Positions 12,064 through 23,444 of a DNA stretch of 64,000 nucleotides are shown piece by piece. The stretch lies in the NCBI GenBank assembly GCA_918807975.1, contig OU964922.1:24912329-24976328 (forward strand). Reading direction: 5' to 3'. Positions within the stretch are counted from its first letter, which is position 1, and each line of letters starts with the position of its first letter. The DNA is from Aplidium turbinatum (Eukaryota > Chordata > Ascidiacea > Aplousobranchia > Polyclinidae). The notes under the pieces are model-generated. The model was given only the letters and a program-made list of their open reading frames with translations. It ran no database searches and was not told where the DNA came from. A program made the position numbers and the translations under genes.

Positions 12064-15000
12064 ATGCTGTTACGAAGCGGATTTGCATACACAGCTATGG
12101 ATTCCAAAGCCGAAGCTATTCAACAAGCAGCTGATACTTTGAGAGACAGCTACAAGCGTGGTGAACAACTGATGAGCAAACGTGAAAACCTCACAGAAGT
12201 GCAGACTATCCTGTTAGAAATTGACAAAAATTATGCCTCTTTAATGGCGCTTTGTGTCGATGTCCCTGAGAATGAACAAATTCCAGGAGGCCTTTCAACT
12301 AAACGAGATTACATTCAAGGTAAAGAAGAATTTGCTGATAGAGTCAAACAGTGGTTCTCGGAATGCGAGAGGACAGACACTAAAACTCCTCCACTACGCT
12401 CACATCACTCGTCCTTGCGTACTCATTCCCATCGCTCCAAATCCGGAAGCATTCGGTCATCGAGTACAATGTATAGTTTGCGTCAACGTGAAGCACATGC
12501 CAAATTGGAACTAGCTCGTTTGACAAAAGAACAGAATGATGCCAGGCGACGAGAGGAAGAAGAACTAGTTCGCATGGAACAAGAGAAAGCTCGCTTTGAA
12601 CGTGAGAGAGCCGAAGCTGAAGACCTGCGTCAAATTAAAGCTGCTGAAACTGAAGCCGCACTCTGGCAAGATGATTCTTCTTCGGTTATCAATATTGGAT
12701 CAATGACACCCGTACGATTGCCACAGCAAACCTTCACTCACAAAGACACACACCTGGAACCTCTGCGTCACGGTGATGAGCGGCACAAACAAGAACCAAC
12801 TGCAACATCTGCAGGAATGCCAGACCAAAAGGTAAATTACCCTTGTTATTATACTAGCCGACAACCTGATCTTTCAGAACGACTTCTACCTAAACCAGAT
12901 GTTAAGAAATTCTTTGGTGACCCACTCGATTTCTGGGCTTTCTGGCACCGTTTTAAGTCCCATATTTCTGATTGGTTGACACCCGACAGGAAGATGTCTT
13001 ACCTCATGCAGCACTGCTGTGATGCAGTCTGTGAACAAATAAGGCACCTTGCCGATAGCAGCGAAGGTCACAACTGCTATGATGAAGCGTGGGAAGAATT
13101 GAAACGGAGGTATGGCCAACCACACGTTATTGCGCATGCTTGCGAGGAACGCTTGAGAGCTGTTACCAGAATTTCTCACCACGAACCCGAACAGTTGGAG
13201 AAGTTGTCCGTCCTGTTGAAAAGATGTTGTTCATCATTGAGCTCAAACACCGAAGCTTCGAACTTGGATACCGTGCAGTTTATCACCTGCCTTGCAAATA
13301 AGCTGCCAGCGTCTCTGAAAGAAAAGTGGGTAATTGAAGCTCTGAAAATCAATGATGACACTGGAAAAGTGGCTGGATTCCAACATTTTGCTGACTTCAT
13401 AACGAACGAATCTAGGATTGCCAATTCAATCTATGGCGTGAAACTCTTTTCATCAAATGTCGACAAACTTAACAAGCCTGACACCAAAGGGAAACAAAAG
13501 GCTTCACTGTTTAACGTAGTGACAAAACCTACTGAACGATCCGGACAGCTCCAAATTGGCAACAAGCGACTCATACAATGTATCCTGTGCGATAATACAC
13601 ATTATTTGCAACACTGCAAAGAGTTCAAAGCCAAATCCGTCACTGAACGGGAGCAATTTGTAAGGAAGAACAAACTGTGCTTAAACTGTCTTGGACCAGA
13701 TCACATACGTGCCGACTGCAGAAGCCGAGGTAAATGCACTGAATGCGAAAGCTCATCACATCATTCTCTGTTACATCGATACTTGGTCACAACTGGAGAA
13801 CAAATCCAGAGACGACACCCCAACCCCATTGCTAATAGAAGAAATGATAGCCAGCCAGATGATCCCGGAAGAAGACCATTAGAAAGGAACACAAATGAAG
13901 TTGTAGAAACCTTCCATTCCAGAACCAGCAACTCGGCAACTTACTTGGACATCGTTCCCGTACGTGTGACAGGAGAAGGAAAGGTAATACATACTTATGC
14001 TCTCCTAGATTCTGGTTCAAACCGCACCTTTTGTGAACAAAAACTTGTAGAGATGCTTGAACTGAAACCTGAGCCATCTGGTGACTTCCAGGTGCAAACA
14101 CTGTCTTCGAGTGGACCATATTCCTTCAGTTCTTCAACTGTAGCGTTGAAAGTTCTACCAGTAGTTGGCGGCGAAGTGCAAGAACTGACAGATGTGATCG
14201 TCGTTGACAAGATACCTACCAAGCCAACTCCAGCGCCTTCTCCGGAGTATCTGCAAACGCACAAGCACCTCCAAGGCATTGACTTGAAGCAACTGGACCA
14301 TGGTACAGTTACACTGTTGATCGGAAATGATCATGCTGTCTCCCACCGATGCATTGAAAGCCGCTTTGCACCTAACCCGAAGCAAGGACCTGATGCAGTC
14401 AGGACGCCCTTAGGCTGGTTGCTTAGAGGTACTCGACCAAAGGAGACAGGCTTAGATAATTTCGATGCTGAATCCGACATTTCAAATTTTCTTGTCCGTG
14501 ACACGAAGCAGAACCCTGCTGACCAAGCATCAAGGGGCATGACGGCCAAAGCCTTGATGCATTCTGGGATGTGGCTCAATGGCCCAGATTTTCTGAGGAA
14601 ACCCCCAGAAGAATGGCCCAACCAAACCGCTCAGCAACCACAATCTGAAGATATCTTTGCTGCTTACAAACCAAAGAGGAAAATCGAAACCTTTACTGCT
14701 TCTACGACTGAAAGCCAAGGAACCAACAGGTTAATCTCCTACTTCTCATCTCTGCGCCGACTGAAACTATCAGTAGCCTGGTTCCTAAGATTCAAATCAT
14801 ACTTACTGATGCGCATGAAGAACGAAACCCAGATTACACTGAAAGGACCAATCAGTGTGCCAGAACTTGATGAGGCAGAAATCGAGTTAATCAAATACGA
14901 GCAGCGTCAGAGTTTTCCTGCCTGGATCAAATCTCTATCCAAAGGAGAACATCCAAACATGCCCAAAGCTAAGAGGATCCCACTCGAAAAACTCAGCCCT

Positions 15001-16308
15001 GTCCTAATGAAAGATGTCCTACGTGTTGGCGGAAGAATCGACAGAGCCGACTTACCGTTCGAAACGCGACATCCTGCTATCATAGCTCCAGAGCGCCACT
15101 TAACGGACTTGATAATTGAACATTGTCATACTAACGAATCGAAGCACATGGGTGAAAGCCATACACTGAACAATATTAACCGAAAATACTGGATAGTTAA
15201 TGCCAAAGTTGCGGTTAAAAGGGTACTTGCAAGATGCCTGCCTTGCCGACGAAGGACCGCAAAACCTAGACAACAGCTCATGGCAGAACTGCCAGAAGCA
15301 AGGTTACAAATGTCACAGCCACCATTCTCACAGACTGGCGTTGACTTTTTTGGGCCGCTAAATGTCCGAAACAGACGAAGTGACATTAAGAGATACGGCT
15401 GCCTTTTCACATGTCTCACAACTAGAGCCATTCACTTGGAAGTGGCACCAGACCTGACAACTGGCGCATTCATAAATGCCCTACGGCGTTTCATAGCTCG
15501 CAGAGGCCCCATCAAGAAAATCTTCTCTGACAATGGAACCAACTTTGTGGGTTGTGAAAGAATCTTGAAGCAAGCCATCGATGAGTGGAATCAGAACCAG
15601 ATCCACCAGAGCCTTCGACAACAAGGTGTAGAATGGTCATTCAACCCCCCAACAGCCAGCCATATGGGTGGAGCCTGGGAGAGAATGATTCGCACAGTAC
15701 GTCAAATTCTTATGAACATCTTACCAAAACAACCACTCGATGATGACACATTGCACACGTTACTTCTTGAAGTGGAAGACATCGTCAATTCAAGACCACT
15801 CACTGATGTGAAGCTGGAAGTTGATGGCGACTTACCTCTTACACCTAACCACTTGTTGAAGTTGAATTCTTCAGCGAATTTACCGCCAATGTTAAGCTGC
15901 GACAGAGATGGCTACCGACCACGTGATCGATACCGCCATGTGCAGTTTCTGGCAGACACCTTTTGGAAGCAGTGGGTTAAGGAATACCCACGATCTGTGA
16001 TGTCAAGAGCAAAATGGCTTCACAGAAAGGAGAATATCCGAAGAGGAGACATCGTCCTTTTGATTGATGACTCTGCTCCCAGACAACGATGGCCACTAGG
16101 CAGAGTAATTGAAACATTTCCTGATCGTCACGGCGTTGTTCGTTCCGTAGAAGTGAAGACTGCAACCGGATCTCTGAAGAGACCAATATCCAAGCTTTGT
16201 GTAATTGTCCAAAGGGAAGAAGATGATCCAGATGAAGATGAGACACCAATAGATACCGTTGAGATTTTGCTGGAAGATCAGAGCGATGAGGAAGAGACTA
16301 AAGACTGA
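12064..16308 (+). CDS. BEL/Pao polyprotein frame (fossil)
   Basis: A 1414-codon frame. Parts seen in order: an N-terminal gag-like region with an E/R-rich helical stretch near residues 150-210; a DUF1759-type segment near 280-430 (FFGDPLDFWAFWHRFK); CCHC zinc knuckles near 500 and 540 (CLNCLGPDHIRADC); an aspartic protease of DUF1758 type near 648 (LLDSGSNRTF); an HHCC zinc-binding region near 1020-1065; an integrase core near 1090-1205 (DFFGPL, SDNGTNFVG, GAWERMI); and a DUF5641-like C-terminal tail near 1320. In an active relative these would form capsid, process the polyprotein and integrate cDNA. The set is incomplete, so this copy could not act alone. Base use is more GC-rich than the flanks, in keeping with a newcomer. 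Confidence 0.92.
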   Translation: MLLRSGFAYTAMDSKAEAIQQAADTLRDSYKRGEQLMSKRENLTEVQTILLEIDKNYASLMALCVDVPENEQIPGGLSTKRDYIQGKEEFADRVKQWFSECERTDTKTPPLRSHHSSLRTHSHRSKSGSIRSSSTMYSLRQREAHAKLELARLTKEQNDARRREEEELVRMEQEKARFERERAEAEDLRQIKAAETEAALWQDDSSSVINIGSMTPVRLPQQTFTHKDTHLEPLRHGDERHKQEPTATSAGMPDQKVNYPCYYTSRQPDLSERLLPKPDVKKFFGDPLDFWAFWHRFKSHISDWLTPDRKMSYLMQHCCDAVCEQIRHLADSSEGHNCYDEAWEELKRRYGQPHVIAHACEERLRAVTRISHHEPEQLEKLSVLLKRCCSSLSSNTEASNLDTVQFITCLANKLPASLKEKWVIEALKINDDTGKVAGFQHFADFITNESRIANSIYGVKLFSSNVDKLNKPDTKGKQKASLFNVVTKPTERSGQLQIGNKRLIQCILCDNTHYLQHCKEFKAKSVTEREQFVRKNKLCLNCLGPDHIRADCRSRGKCTECESSSHHSLLHRYLVTTGEQIQRRHPNPIANRRNDSQPDDPGRRPLERNTNEVVETFHSRTSNSATYLDIVPVRVTGEGKVIHTYALLDSGSNRTFCEQKLVEMLELKPEPSGDFQVQTLSSSGPYSFSSSTVALKVLPVVGGEVQELTDVIVVDKIPTKPTPAPSPEYLQTHKHLQGIDLKQLDHGTVTLLIGNDHAVSHRCIESRFAPNPKQGPDAVRTPLGWLLRGTRPKETGLDNFDAESDISNFLVRDTKQNPADQASRGMTAKALMHSGMWLNGPDFLRKPPEEWPNQTAQQPQSEDIFAAYKPKRKIETFTASTTESQGTNRLISYFSSLRRLKLSVAWFLRFKSYLLMRMKNETQITLKGPISVPELDEAEIELIKYEQRQSFPAWIKSLSKGEHPNMPKAKRIPLEKLSPVLMKDVLRVGGRIDRADLPFETRHPAIIAPERHLTDLIIEHCHTNESKHMGESHTLNNINRKYWIVNAKVAVKRVLARCLPCRRRTAKPRQQLMAELPEARLQMSQPPFSQTGVDFFGPLNVRNRRSDIKRYGCLFTCLTTRAIHLEVAPDLTTGAFINALRRFIARRGPIKKIFSDNGTNFVGCERILKQAIDEWNQNQIHQSLRQQGVEWSFNPPTASHMGGAWERMIRTVRQILMNILPKQPLDDDTLHTLLLEVEDIVNSRPLTDVKLEVDGDLPLTPNHLLKLNSSANLPPMLSCDRDGYRPRDRYRHVQFLADTFWKQWVKEYPRSVMSRAKWLHRKENIRRGDIVLLIDDSAPRQRWPLGRVIETFPDRHGVVRSVEVKTATGSLKRPISKLCVIVQREEDDPDEDETPIDTVEILLEDQSDEEETKD

Positions 16309-16389
16309 ACTGTTACATGACAATAGACTGTTGAAAAACTTTTATTCATGAAAAGAATGACCCAGTTTGGCCCTTCTTTGGCCCGGGAG

Positions 16390-17533
16390 TGTTAGATTTT
16401 CAACAGGTCTTTGAAAGGCCTGCCTTTCGTTTTACCGCATTACTCCCGTTAATTTGTGTATTCGCCACCTAGCGTCGTTTCCCCTTCATTGTTATGTTAT
16501 CGCTCTTTGCAAATGGCAACACTCACCACGAGATTGTCTATGGAACTTTCGAGACGTTTTCGTTTTTGCTGCTAGTTTGCCAGCTAGCCGAACTTGTTAG
16601 TCACTGTAGTTTGTGAATGAAAATTGATTGAGTGATGTTTATGCTTTGTTAGCTGCTTCTCTGTTATGTACTTCTACAGGACTTAAGTTTGACAACTGCT
16701 ATGGTAATACTTATTTGCGTGTAGGCTGAATTCCATATTTGCAGCTTGCTATCTCAAAGTTCAACTTACTGGTGAGCGTACTTGTGATGTAATAATGTTT
16801 TTTGTAGCTGAATGTTGACTGTCTACCGTAAACAAACGTAACGTATCTCTGATGTGCGTAAATTGTTGTTAGGCTAATACTTCAAACTTAAATATTGCAG
16901 AGTCAATCACTATAGAATCTTTCGCGTACAAGTGCATCATTTGGCATTACTGATCCGGTCATACTACCGGTACGTTCATTATTCTGAATTGTATGATCAA
17001 TTGATTTGTGTCGTGAATTGTGGATTCATGTTCACTACTGAATTATTGACCAATAATTTGTCAGCCTAATGGAAATTAATTCTCGTAAACCGATCTTAAC
17101 TAGGCCAAGTGAATTGCCACGTTTCTTTGTTTTTTAATGATTATTGGCCTAGCGTTATGGTTGTACGGTACGGTAGCCTACGTAACAATTGTGTAAGGTA
17201 ACATCGCGAATTTATTTATTCAGTGCGTCATTGGCCAACCTGTGGAACTTGTGTACCGTACAGTGGATTGAGAACTGTTTGTCAACAAATTTGGTACGTT
17301 TATCAGTTCGACTGTTGTGCTTGCTGAATTGTGACTAGTGTCTTATGTTGTGTTATTTCTTGACAGAAAAACCGTATAAACTTCATTGCTGCGAAGCAGT
17401 CATTGGAAACCGAGTGATTTCTTCAAGTTGGCGTGCTTTAACAGTGCTCAGTCCTGCCGGGTGGATTAGGAAAATCGTGACGTCACCGGCGCAATTAACT
17501 ACCGCACCTGTTGTGTTCGCGTCGCACACAACA
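16390..17533 (+). repeat. BEL/Pao right LTR
   Basis: 1144 bp, same length and, as far as I could read, the same sequence as the left LTR. Followed by the target duplication ATTAG at 17534-17538. Confidence 0.93.
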
Positions 17534-18308
17534 ATTAGCATGTATTCAGTTTTTGAGAAATTTAATGATAATCTATTAAGCTTCAACCAGTTGTAAACTT
17601 TTTGCATTTCGGCATTCACATTGTTCTGCAAATTTATTTCACATTTGTCGCTCATCGTAAGATTGGTGTCGTCAGCAAATAGTTTAACATTCATGTTTGT
17701 TGAATTTGGTAAGTCATTTATATACAGTAAGAAAAGAAGGGGTCCCAATGTCGATCCTTGGGGTACACCGCAGGTAACCTGTCTTGATTTTGAAGAGATT
17801 CCATTGACTACCGTGTGCTGTAGACGATTGCTGATATAGCTTTTTAACAATTGTAATGGAAGGCCCCGAAAACCGTATGTTTGCAGTTTCTGTATGAGAA
17901 TAGTGTGATCAACTGTGTCGAAGGCTTTAGCTAAATCAAGAAATACAGAGCAAGTTGTATCTTTATTATCTAGGTTAGTTAAGATGTTATCACAAACGTT
18001 TGACACAGCTAACGAAGTGGAATATTGTGGTCTAAATCCATACTGATGTGGTGTGATCAGGTCTTTTTTTGTTAGATAATTGTACATTTGTTCATACAGG
18101 CATTTTTCGAATATTTTGGTGAAGGGGGACAATAGTGATATGGGCCTATAGTTGGAACAATTTTTCCTGGAGCCACTTTTGAAGATTGGGGTAACTTGAG
18201 CGACCTTTAGTACATCAGGATATACACCTTTATCGATACACTCATTGAATAAGTTGGTGAGGAGTTGTCTTTCTAAAAGTCGTGGGACCTCATAGGGATC
18301 GAGGTTAA

Positions 18309-20321
18309 AACCCTATATGGACATTTGTGACAGATCTGTTACGTTTCAAATTATCGCAATTTATTTTACTGTAAAAGCATTCATAAGTTTTAATTTTGAA
18401 GAATTTGATTCTGTGGCATCTGACTATAGTGCTATTTCATTTTGGAAACACTGCGGTCTCGCTTCACTGATTTTTTTGAACACAAAGTTCTTTGAGTCAG
18501 GTTCTTAGCAGCAGCAGCTTAGCCTAGATGTTCTCTCGTAAAGTTTTGGATTTTCAGAACACCCAGGTGCGTTGAATTTTTTGTTTTATTTGAAAATAAG
18601 ACTGTTGGAGTAGTTGATAACAAAATATTTCATAAATGATGTTTATATATGCTACAGTCATCCTAAGTTCAAACGTAGCAAATCTGTTGACTTCGTCCAT
18701 CATGCAACTGTTTTTTTGACCTCAAAACTTTTGTTTTGTTAGATTTGTAATCAATAAAGTTTTATTTTCATAGGTGCAAAATGAATGCATGACCTTTTCA
18801 TGGAAAAAATCGGTATACAAGACCAGTTGGTGGAAAAAAAAGAAGATGAATGTTTTGATATTTTGGAGTCTGACACTAAGAATGTTCCAGTAGTGGACCT
18901 TTCTACCTTTGTTGATGTGCCAGATGACAGCTTTAGTGATTCAGGTAAGTTTTATACAAATAAACACTATCAGTGAACACGTATAATGGCTGGCCTTCCA
19001 TGTAACCAAGCATTAACTCAGCTTTAGTGGACTTTGTCACAAAAGAAACTTACATGTACTGCAAAAAAATCCATTCCATGTTATAATGATAACCAGAGGC
19101 CCACACGGCAACGACAACTAAAAATATAAATCATACCTCTCTACTATCAAACTGATGTGTTCGATATATACTCTGATGGTAAAAAGGACTCTCCACCATG
19201 CTCTCTTGAGCCACATTAAGTTTTGTATTTGTTTGAGAATGTCTCACTTATTTCTCAGTCCCACAATAGGTAATGTTTGTACAATGCATAATCGCATATG
19301 TATGTCAAATTCATAAATGGAAAATAATAGTGATTTTTGTCATTTACTTTTATACTTCAGCTTTGTAGTATTTTTCCTTACTCTTTTACAACGTGTTACT
19401 TTTAGATGAAGGCATAATGGAATCCATCAATCCACCAACAAGGACAACCAAACCACCCTGTTCAATTTGGAGCTGTGTAACAAAAATTCCTTCCATGAGA
19501 AACACCCTTCGATGACCACTGTGCGTGAACAAGCTGACCCACATTTCATCACCAGCCAATTACTTCAAACTGTTATATTCTTCTTCTTCTTCGTTTGAAC
19601 CTTGTTCTTCGCCACTTCAAGGGTCGAGGGGCTCTGCCTTTTACCACCCTTGGGCAGTGGCGGCGACGCGGTTTAAATGTTTGGGCAGGTGTCGAGCAGC
19701 CATTGAATTGATTCGTCATCCAGTTCACGCAGTCCACGCACACCATTTGGCGCATGGTAGATGGCGCAGTTACAGATGGTGTGGTCTGCGGTTTGTTCCT
19801 CCATGCCACACTGTTATATGATGAAGCTATTGTGGAGCAGTCCTATTTGTATTTGGTCCAGTTAGACCCTTCCAAAAGTCTCGGAAAAACAGCTAAGAAG
19901 TTTGCATATATATTTACAAAGAAAGGGGATTATGCAAAATGTCTGGCTGGACAAGCTGCCTATACTTTTGTTAGAAGTGTGAAGAACACCTTTGCATAGA
20001 CAAAACGAAACACTGTTTTGAAATTCCACAAAAAATGAACAATTTTGTGCTGTTTGAGTGAAAATAAACTAGTTGCTTGTTACTGTTTATTGTGTGCTTT
20101 TGTTGCTAGAGCGCCTGACGTTACAGATCTGCTACGTTTCAAAATTCTGTAAGTAGTACGAATGTGCCTGACGTAACAGATTTGCTACGTTTGAAAAAAA
20201 ATTAAAGTACTCGAAAAAAAAAATTTAAAATACAACATGTTTTGACTGGACTAAAATGTTTTCAAAAAATAGAAAAAAAATTTTTTTTTCAACTAAACGA
20301 TAAATTTGTCTATATAGGGTT
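18309..20321 (+). mobile_element. piggyBac-like transposon remnant
   Basis: The terminal repeats are AACCCTATATGGACA at the left and TGTCTATATAGGGTT at the right. TTAA precedes the left end (18305-18308), and the empty site in gene B (GGCGGTTAACACTC) shows a TTAA target. The interior has pieces resembling a piggyBac transposase. An acidic N-terminal exon at 18785-18949 (VVDLSTFVDVPDD) ends at a GTAAGT donor. A segment SPANYFKLLYDEAIVEQSYLY is split by the LINE at 19579-19809, and a C-terminal piece ends near 19999. Most of the catalytic middle is absent, so it is non-autonomous. The family call is moderate: it rests on TTAA targeting and one motif. Confidence 0.6.
19579..19809 (-). mobile_element. 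5'-truncated LINE fragment with target duplication
   Basis: The minus strand reads a LINE C-terminal end: EEQTADHTICNCAIYHAPNG, then GLRELDDESIQWLLDTCP, then a GAA-repeat tail. It is flanked by perfect copies of ACTGTTATAT (19569-19578 and 19810-19819), the target-site duplication. It interrupts the piggyBac-like reading frame. Confidence 0.85.
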
Positions 20322-20615
20322 CACGCTTTGTTTATAATAAATTTAATTTTATTTACATTTTCGTTGGTCTTCACTGATGTCAATAATTGAAATAATTTTT
20401 TTTGAAAAACTTAAAAAAAAATTAGTGTCCTGATTTGAAATCGCTTCTTTCCGATGCTCACAGTAATTTTACTTCGATGCTCACAACACAAGTTCGACCG
20501 CGAACTCGCACTGCAAATAAAAATTTACACCTTACCGCAACAACCATAACCATTTAGCGCTAAGCCATTTAGGGACTGCCGGTGTGTTAGTACGTGTTAG
20601 TGCCGGTGCATTAGT

Positions 20616-22398
20616 ACTTTAAAGTGCCTCTGACAGGTAAATAAATTCGCTAAATTTACCTAAGATACCAAAGAGATGACACTAACAAACTTCCCTGACC
20701 AGCAAATAGTAAAAAATATCAACAGGCTAATAAGTTACACGCTTGCAAACTTTCGTTCACTTTCGGCGAATCTGGCACTCATTCAATTGCGAAAATAAAA
20801 ACGGCAACCTCGCTGTGACGTCACCGTGGGTGGGAAGGATACATTGTTTCTCTGTGGTGAGTTGGTAAGGTATGGTACGACTGCTCCAAAACGTCAATGT
20901 GTGGGGCTCTATTGGTCTAAAGCATGTGCAAAATGAGAATTACCGAAAAGAAAAAGTCAACTTATTATTACTATCAGGTTTAGATCAAATAGATTGAGTT
21001 TATTTAATTATCAAACAGCATCTCAATTCAATTGAAATTGCAGTTTTTCTAAACTCTTGTAGGGCTACAATCTGGATAATTTTTTATTTGTCCTAATCTG
21101 GCTATAGCCATTTGCAGTGTAACAGCAGTATCTCACAGACAGTGCACTTAATTTATGGTTGAGGTAGGCCTAATGCCTGGAAATTGCTGTTTATGTGACA
21201 GAGTCAGTGACAAAGACGTGTGCTATATTTTATTGCTTTCAAACAAAACAAGGTGCTGAGAAGAAAATAGTCAAAGTTTTCTTCAAGTGTTCGAAAGTGG
21301 GATGGACCATACAAAACTAGTCGTATTATGTTCTCTTCACTTCACTGGAGATGATTTTGTTAACACCACTAACCCGATTTGGATCTTCTCAGCAATGAGT
21401 GGCGTGCTGGGAACTGTAGGTGGTGCGTTTGCTACAAGTGCGAGTCTATGTCCCAGCCCAATGAATGTGTATGTTGCCATGAAGTGCCATAGACGAAAGA
21501 ACTTTTGAAGAAAGACGCATCTAGCTGTGTTACCAATTTGACCGATTTTGAGGCACACTTATATCCCGCAGTTCTGAGGACTTTTTATATGAGGAGCCGG
21601 AAGAACTCGAGAAAAAAACAATAAACCGAAAGGAGAAAACGGAGACCTATCAAAAGAGTAAGGATGCTACATTAGGCTAGAAATACCCTAAACGCTAAAG
21701 AATGCACACTAAACGAAGTGATTTTATTTCCTTGCAGGCAGTATCGGTAATTAGTCGCTTACAGGCATGTATTGGAGTGGATACTACAAGGTGGTGCTCT
21801 CGGAAGCAACAATCGGATTGTGATGCCGTCATGCATTGTTTGGCGAATCCGAAACAATTTTCAAGTCCAGATGGCCGTAACACCGGATTTCAATGGCCGA
21901 CTGAAGGCACATTATGAGGGAGAGAGAGAACTTTTATTTATTTATGAACAGTGATGAATGATGATGAGTTAAATATGAATGATGATTCGTACGATTTCTT
22001 CATTTTTCACTTCAAATATATTTTAGGTTTTGTAGGAACGTATCCAGTAGCCTACAGTTTTATTAAACTGCAAAAAACAATAAATCTTTGAAAAAAGCAA
22101 CCGCTTGTACCAACTCCGACCAAACTGTGATCCACCAATTACATCTAGAAAGCATTTGTTTTATCCGTCGCTAACAACGCCCACCCACGGTCACGTAATA
22201 CCACTAAAGTCGTCCCAGAGCAGTGAGATATGGAGTTTCGCCTCTGGTGGCGCTGCGAAACTGTCGTTTTGTATAAATTTCGCCCTAACCAGTCGAGCTT
22301 CGATGTTAAGATTAAAAAGTTCGCTAAGCATAATTTTGCGCTAGAAAATGCTTAGAAAATTTACTATACTTGGGTTCAACCTGTCAGGGGCACTTTAA
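20616..22398 (+). mobile_element. P-like transposon remnant with THAP and P2RX7-C-like segments
   Basis: The terminal repeats are CTTTAAAGTGCCTCTGACAGG at the left and CCTGTCAGGGGCACTTTAA at the right, with internal inverted motifs (CACCGTGGGTGGG and CCCACCCACGGT). At 21174 the plus strand starts MPGNCCLCDRVSDKDVCY; after one stop it reaches VLCSLHFTGDDF. That is a THAP-type C-x2-C ... C-x2-H zinc finger as in P-element transposases. Further on, in another frame (about 21405-21600), CRWCVCYKCESM and ECVCCHEV followed by CVTNLTDFEAHLYPAVLRTFY match the zinc-binding C-terminal domain of P2X7-like proteins. No catalytic core is visible. The matching place in gene B has no such insertion. Confidence 0.6.
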
Positions 22399-22770
22399 GG
22401 GACAATGATACATATGTGTACCATAAACATTTTGGACTTACGCAACTAAAATAAACATTTTTTTTTAATTTTGCGTTTTAATGGTATTCTGCTACATTGA
22501 TTGTTCAATATAAAGTTAGAATTTAGAAACTTTGGATCATTTTTCACTCATTTCAAAGGTTGGTTTTTGAGCAGTTAGCGCAGTACCACGGTGACGTCTG
22601 TTCACGGTATGTTTGTGGAAACTACAAGCAGCAGTTTGCTCTATTTCATTCAGAAACATAAAGGATAGTTGTTGTATTGTAATATATAAAAGTTTTTACC
22701 ATTGTTGAGAGTATTTTATTATTGAAAAAAATCATATAAATTTTATGGTACATATGTGTACCATTGTCTC
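22399..22770. mobile_element. TTAA-flanked MITE
   Basis: The ends are inverted: GGGACAATGATACATATGTG at the left and ATGTGTACCATTGTCTC at the right. The flanks are TTAA (22395-22398) and TTAG (22771-22774). Each end contains a near-perfect palindrome around GGTACATATGTGTACC. No coding content. Confidence 0.6.
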
Positions 22771-23295
22771 TTAGGGGAAAAATCAGATAACTTTCCAGAT
22801 CTTATGGAAGTGCCTGTAGGCAGTGTGTTTTCGTGTTGTTGCTGATTCGTAGCTCTAATATTACTAAATGTTAATAGCCTATGTACATCTATGCAAACAT
22901 TGCACCAGAAAAAATCTCCAAAACAGAACAAACAATATATGTGTTGAGTGCAATGTCCACCTGTGCTATGTAAATGGTAGAAATTGCTTCCCATTTCACC
23001 ATGAGTGTGACTAACTTTACTGAACTGTCACCATTAAACTTGGAAGTTGTTTCTGTTCGAATTTGGTAATTTCTGATTTCCTTTATCAAGTCATATTGCG
23101 TGGAAACAACATTTTATTTATAAAAGGGGTGAATATGGGGTTGGGTTGACCCCATACATACCTAACATTGAATAGTCGTTTGGGTAAAATCTTTAAAATC
23201 ACAAGATTGTAAAGCGATAGTGCTTATGAACAACAACAGGGCTCCTAATATGGAACACCTACAATCAAACGAGTCATCAATAAAATTTCCCCTAA

Positions 23296-23444
23296 GGGAC
23301 AATGGTACACATATGTACCATACCGTTTTATAATAAACAAAAAAAAAAATTTAAAAAAAAAATTTTAAATTCAATTTAAGTTGCCATTTTAAACTACAAA
23401 ACATATTTATTTGGAAAAAAACTTTCTTAGAAATATTATGTCCC
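23296..23444. mobile_element. Short related TTAA MITE
   Basis: It begins GGGACAATGGTACACATATG and ends ATTATGTCCC next to TTAA (23445-23448). The left end matches the MITE at 22399-22770. Host sequence resumes right after it (compare 44097 in gene B). Confidence 0.5.

Larger units (their letters stand above)
10755..17533 (+). mobile_element. BEL/Pao LTR retrotransposon, very young insertion
   Basis: A fossil LTR element with two 1144 bp terminal repeats that look identical by eye, TG...CA ends, and a perfect 5 bp target duplication ATTAG (10750-10754 and 17534-17538). It sits inside the minus-strand LINE. The internal part carries one long frame with gag-like, zinc-knuckle, aspartic-protease and integrase parts of the BEL/Pao type. 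The usual set of pol parts is not complete, so I count the copy as broken, with about one break. Identical ends and a clean duplication point to a very recent insertion. Confidence 0.93.
9712..18279 (-). mobile_element. 5'-truncated CR1-like LINE, split by a later insertion
   Basis: The parts are 17539-18279 (5' side) and 9712-10754 (3' side), about 1.8 kb in all. The minus strand encodes a reverse transcriptase: NYRPISLLSPFTKIFEK, QYGFRPQYSTSLAV, VFLDLAKAFDTVDH, GVPQGSTLGPLLFL and FADDTNL. Across the BEL/Pao insertion it continues with YLGVYIDNKLTWKYHI and the LINE C-terminal region at 10062-10328 (GPMLWSEVPSRLKNLS). At least two frameshifts lie in the last third. The tail is AATAAAACATTGATTGATTG. 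Compared with the empty sites in genes B and C, the host lost about 14 bp at the insertion point. The clade call rests on motif feel; Jockey or L2 relatives are possible. Confidence 0.85.
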
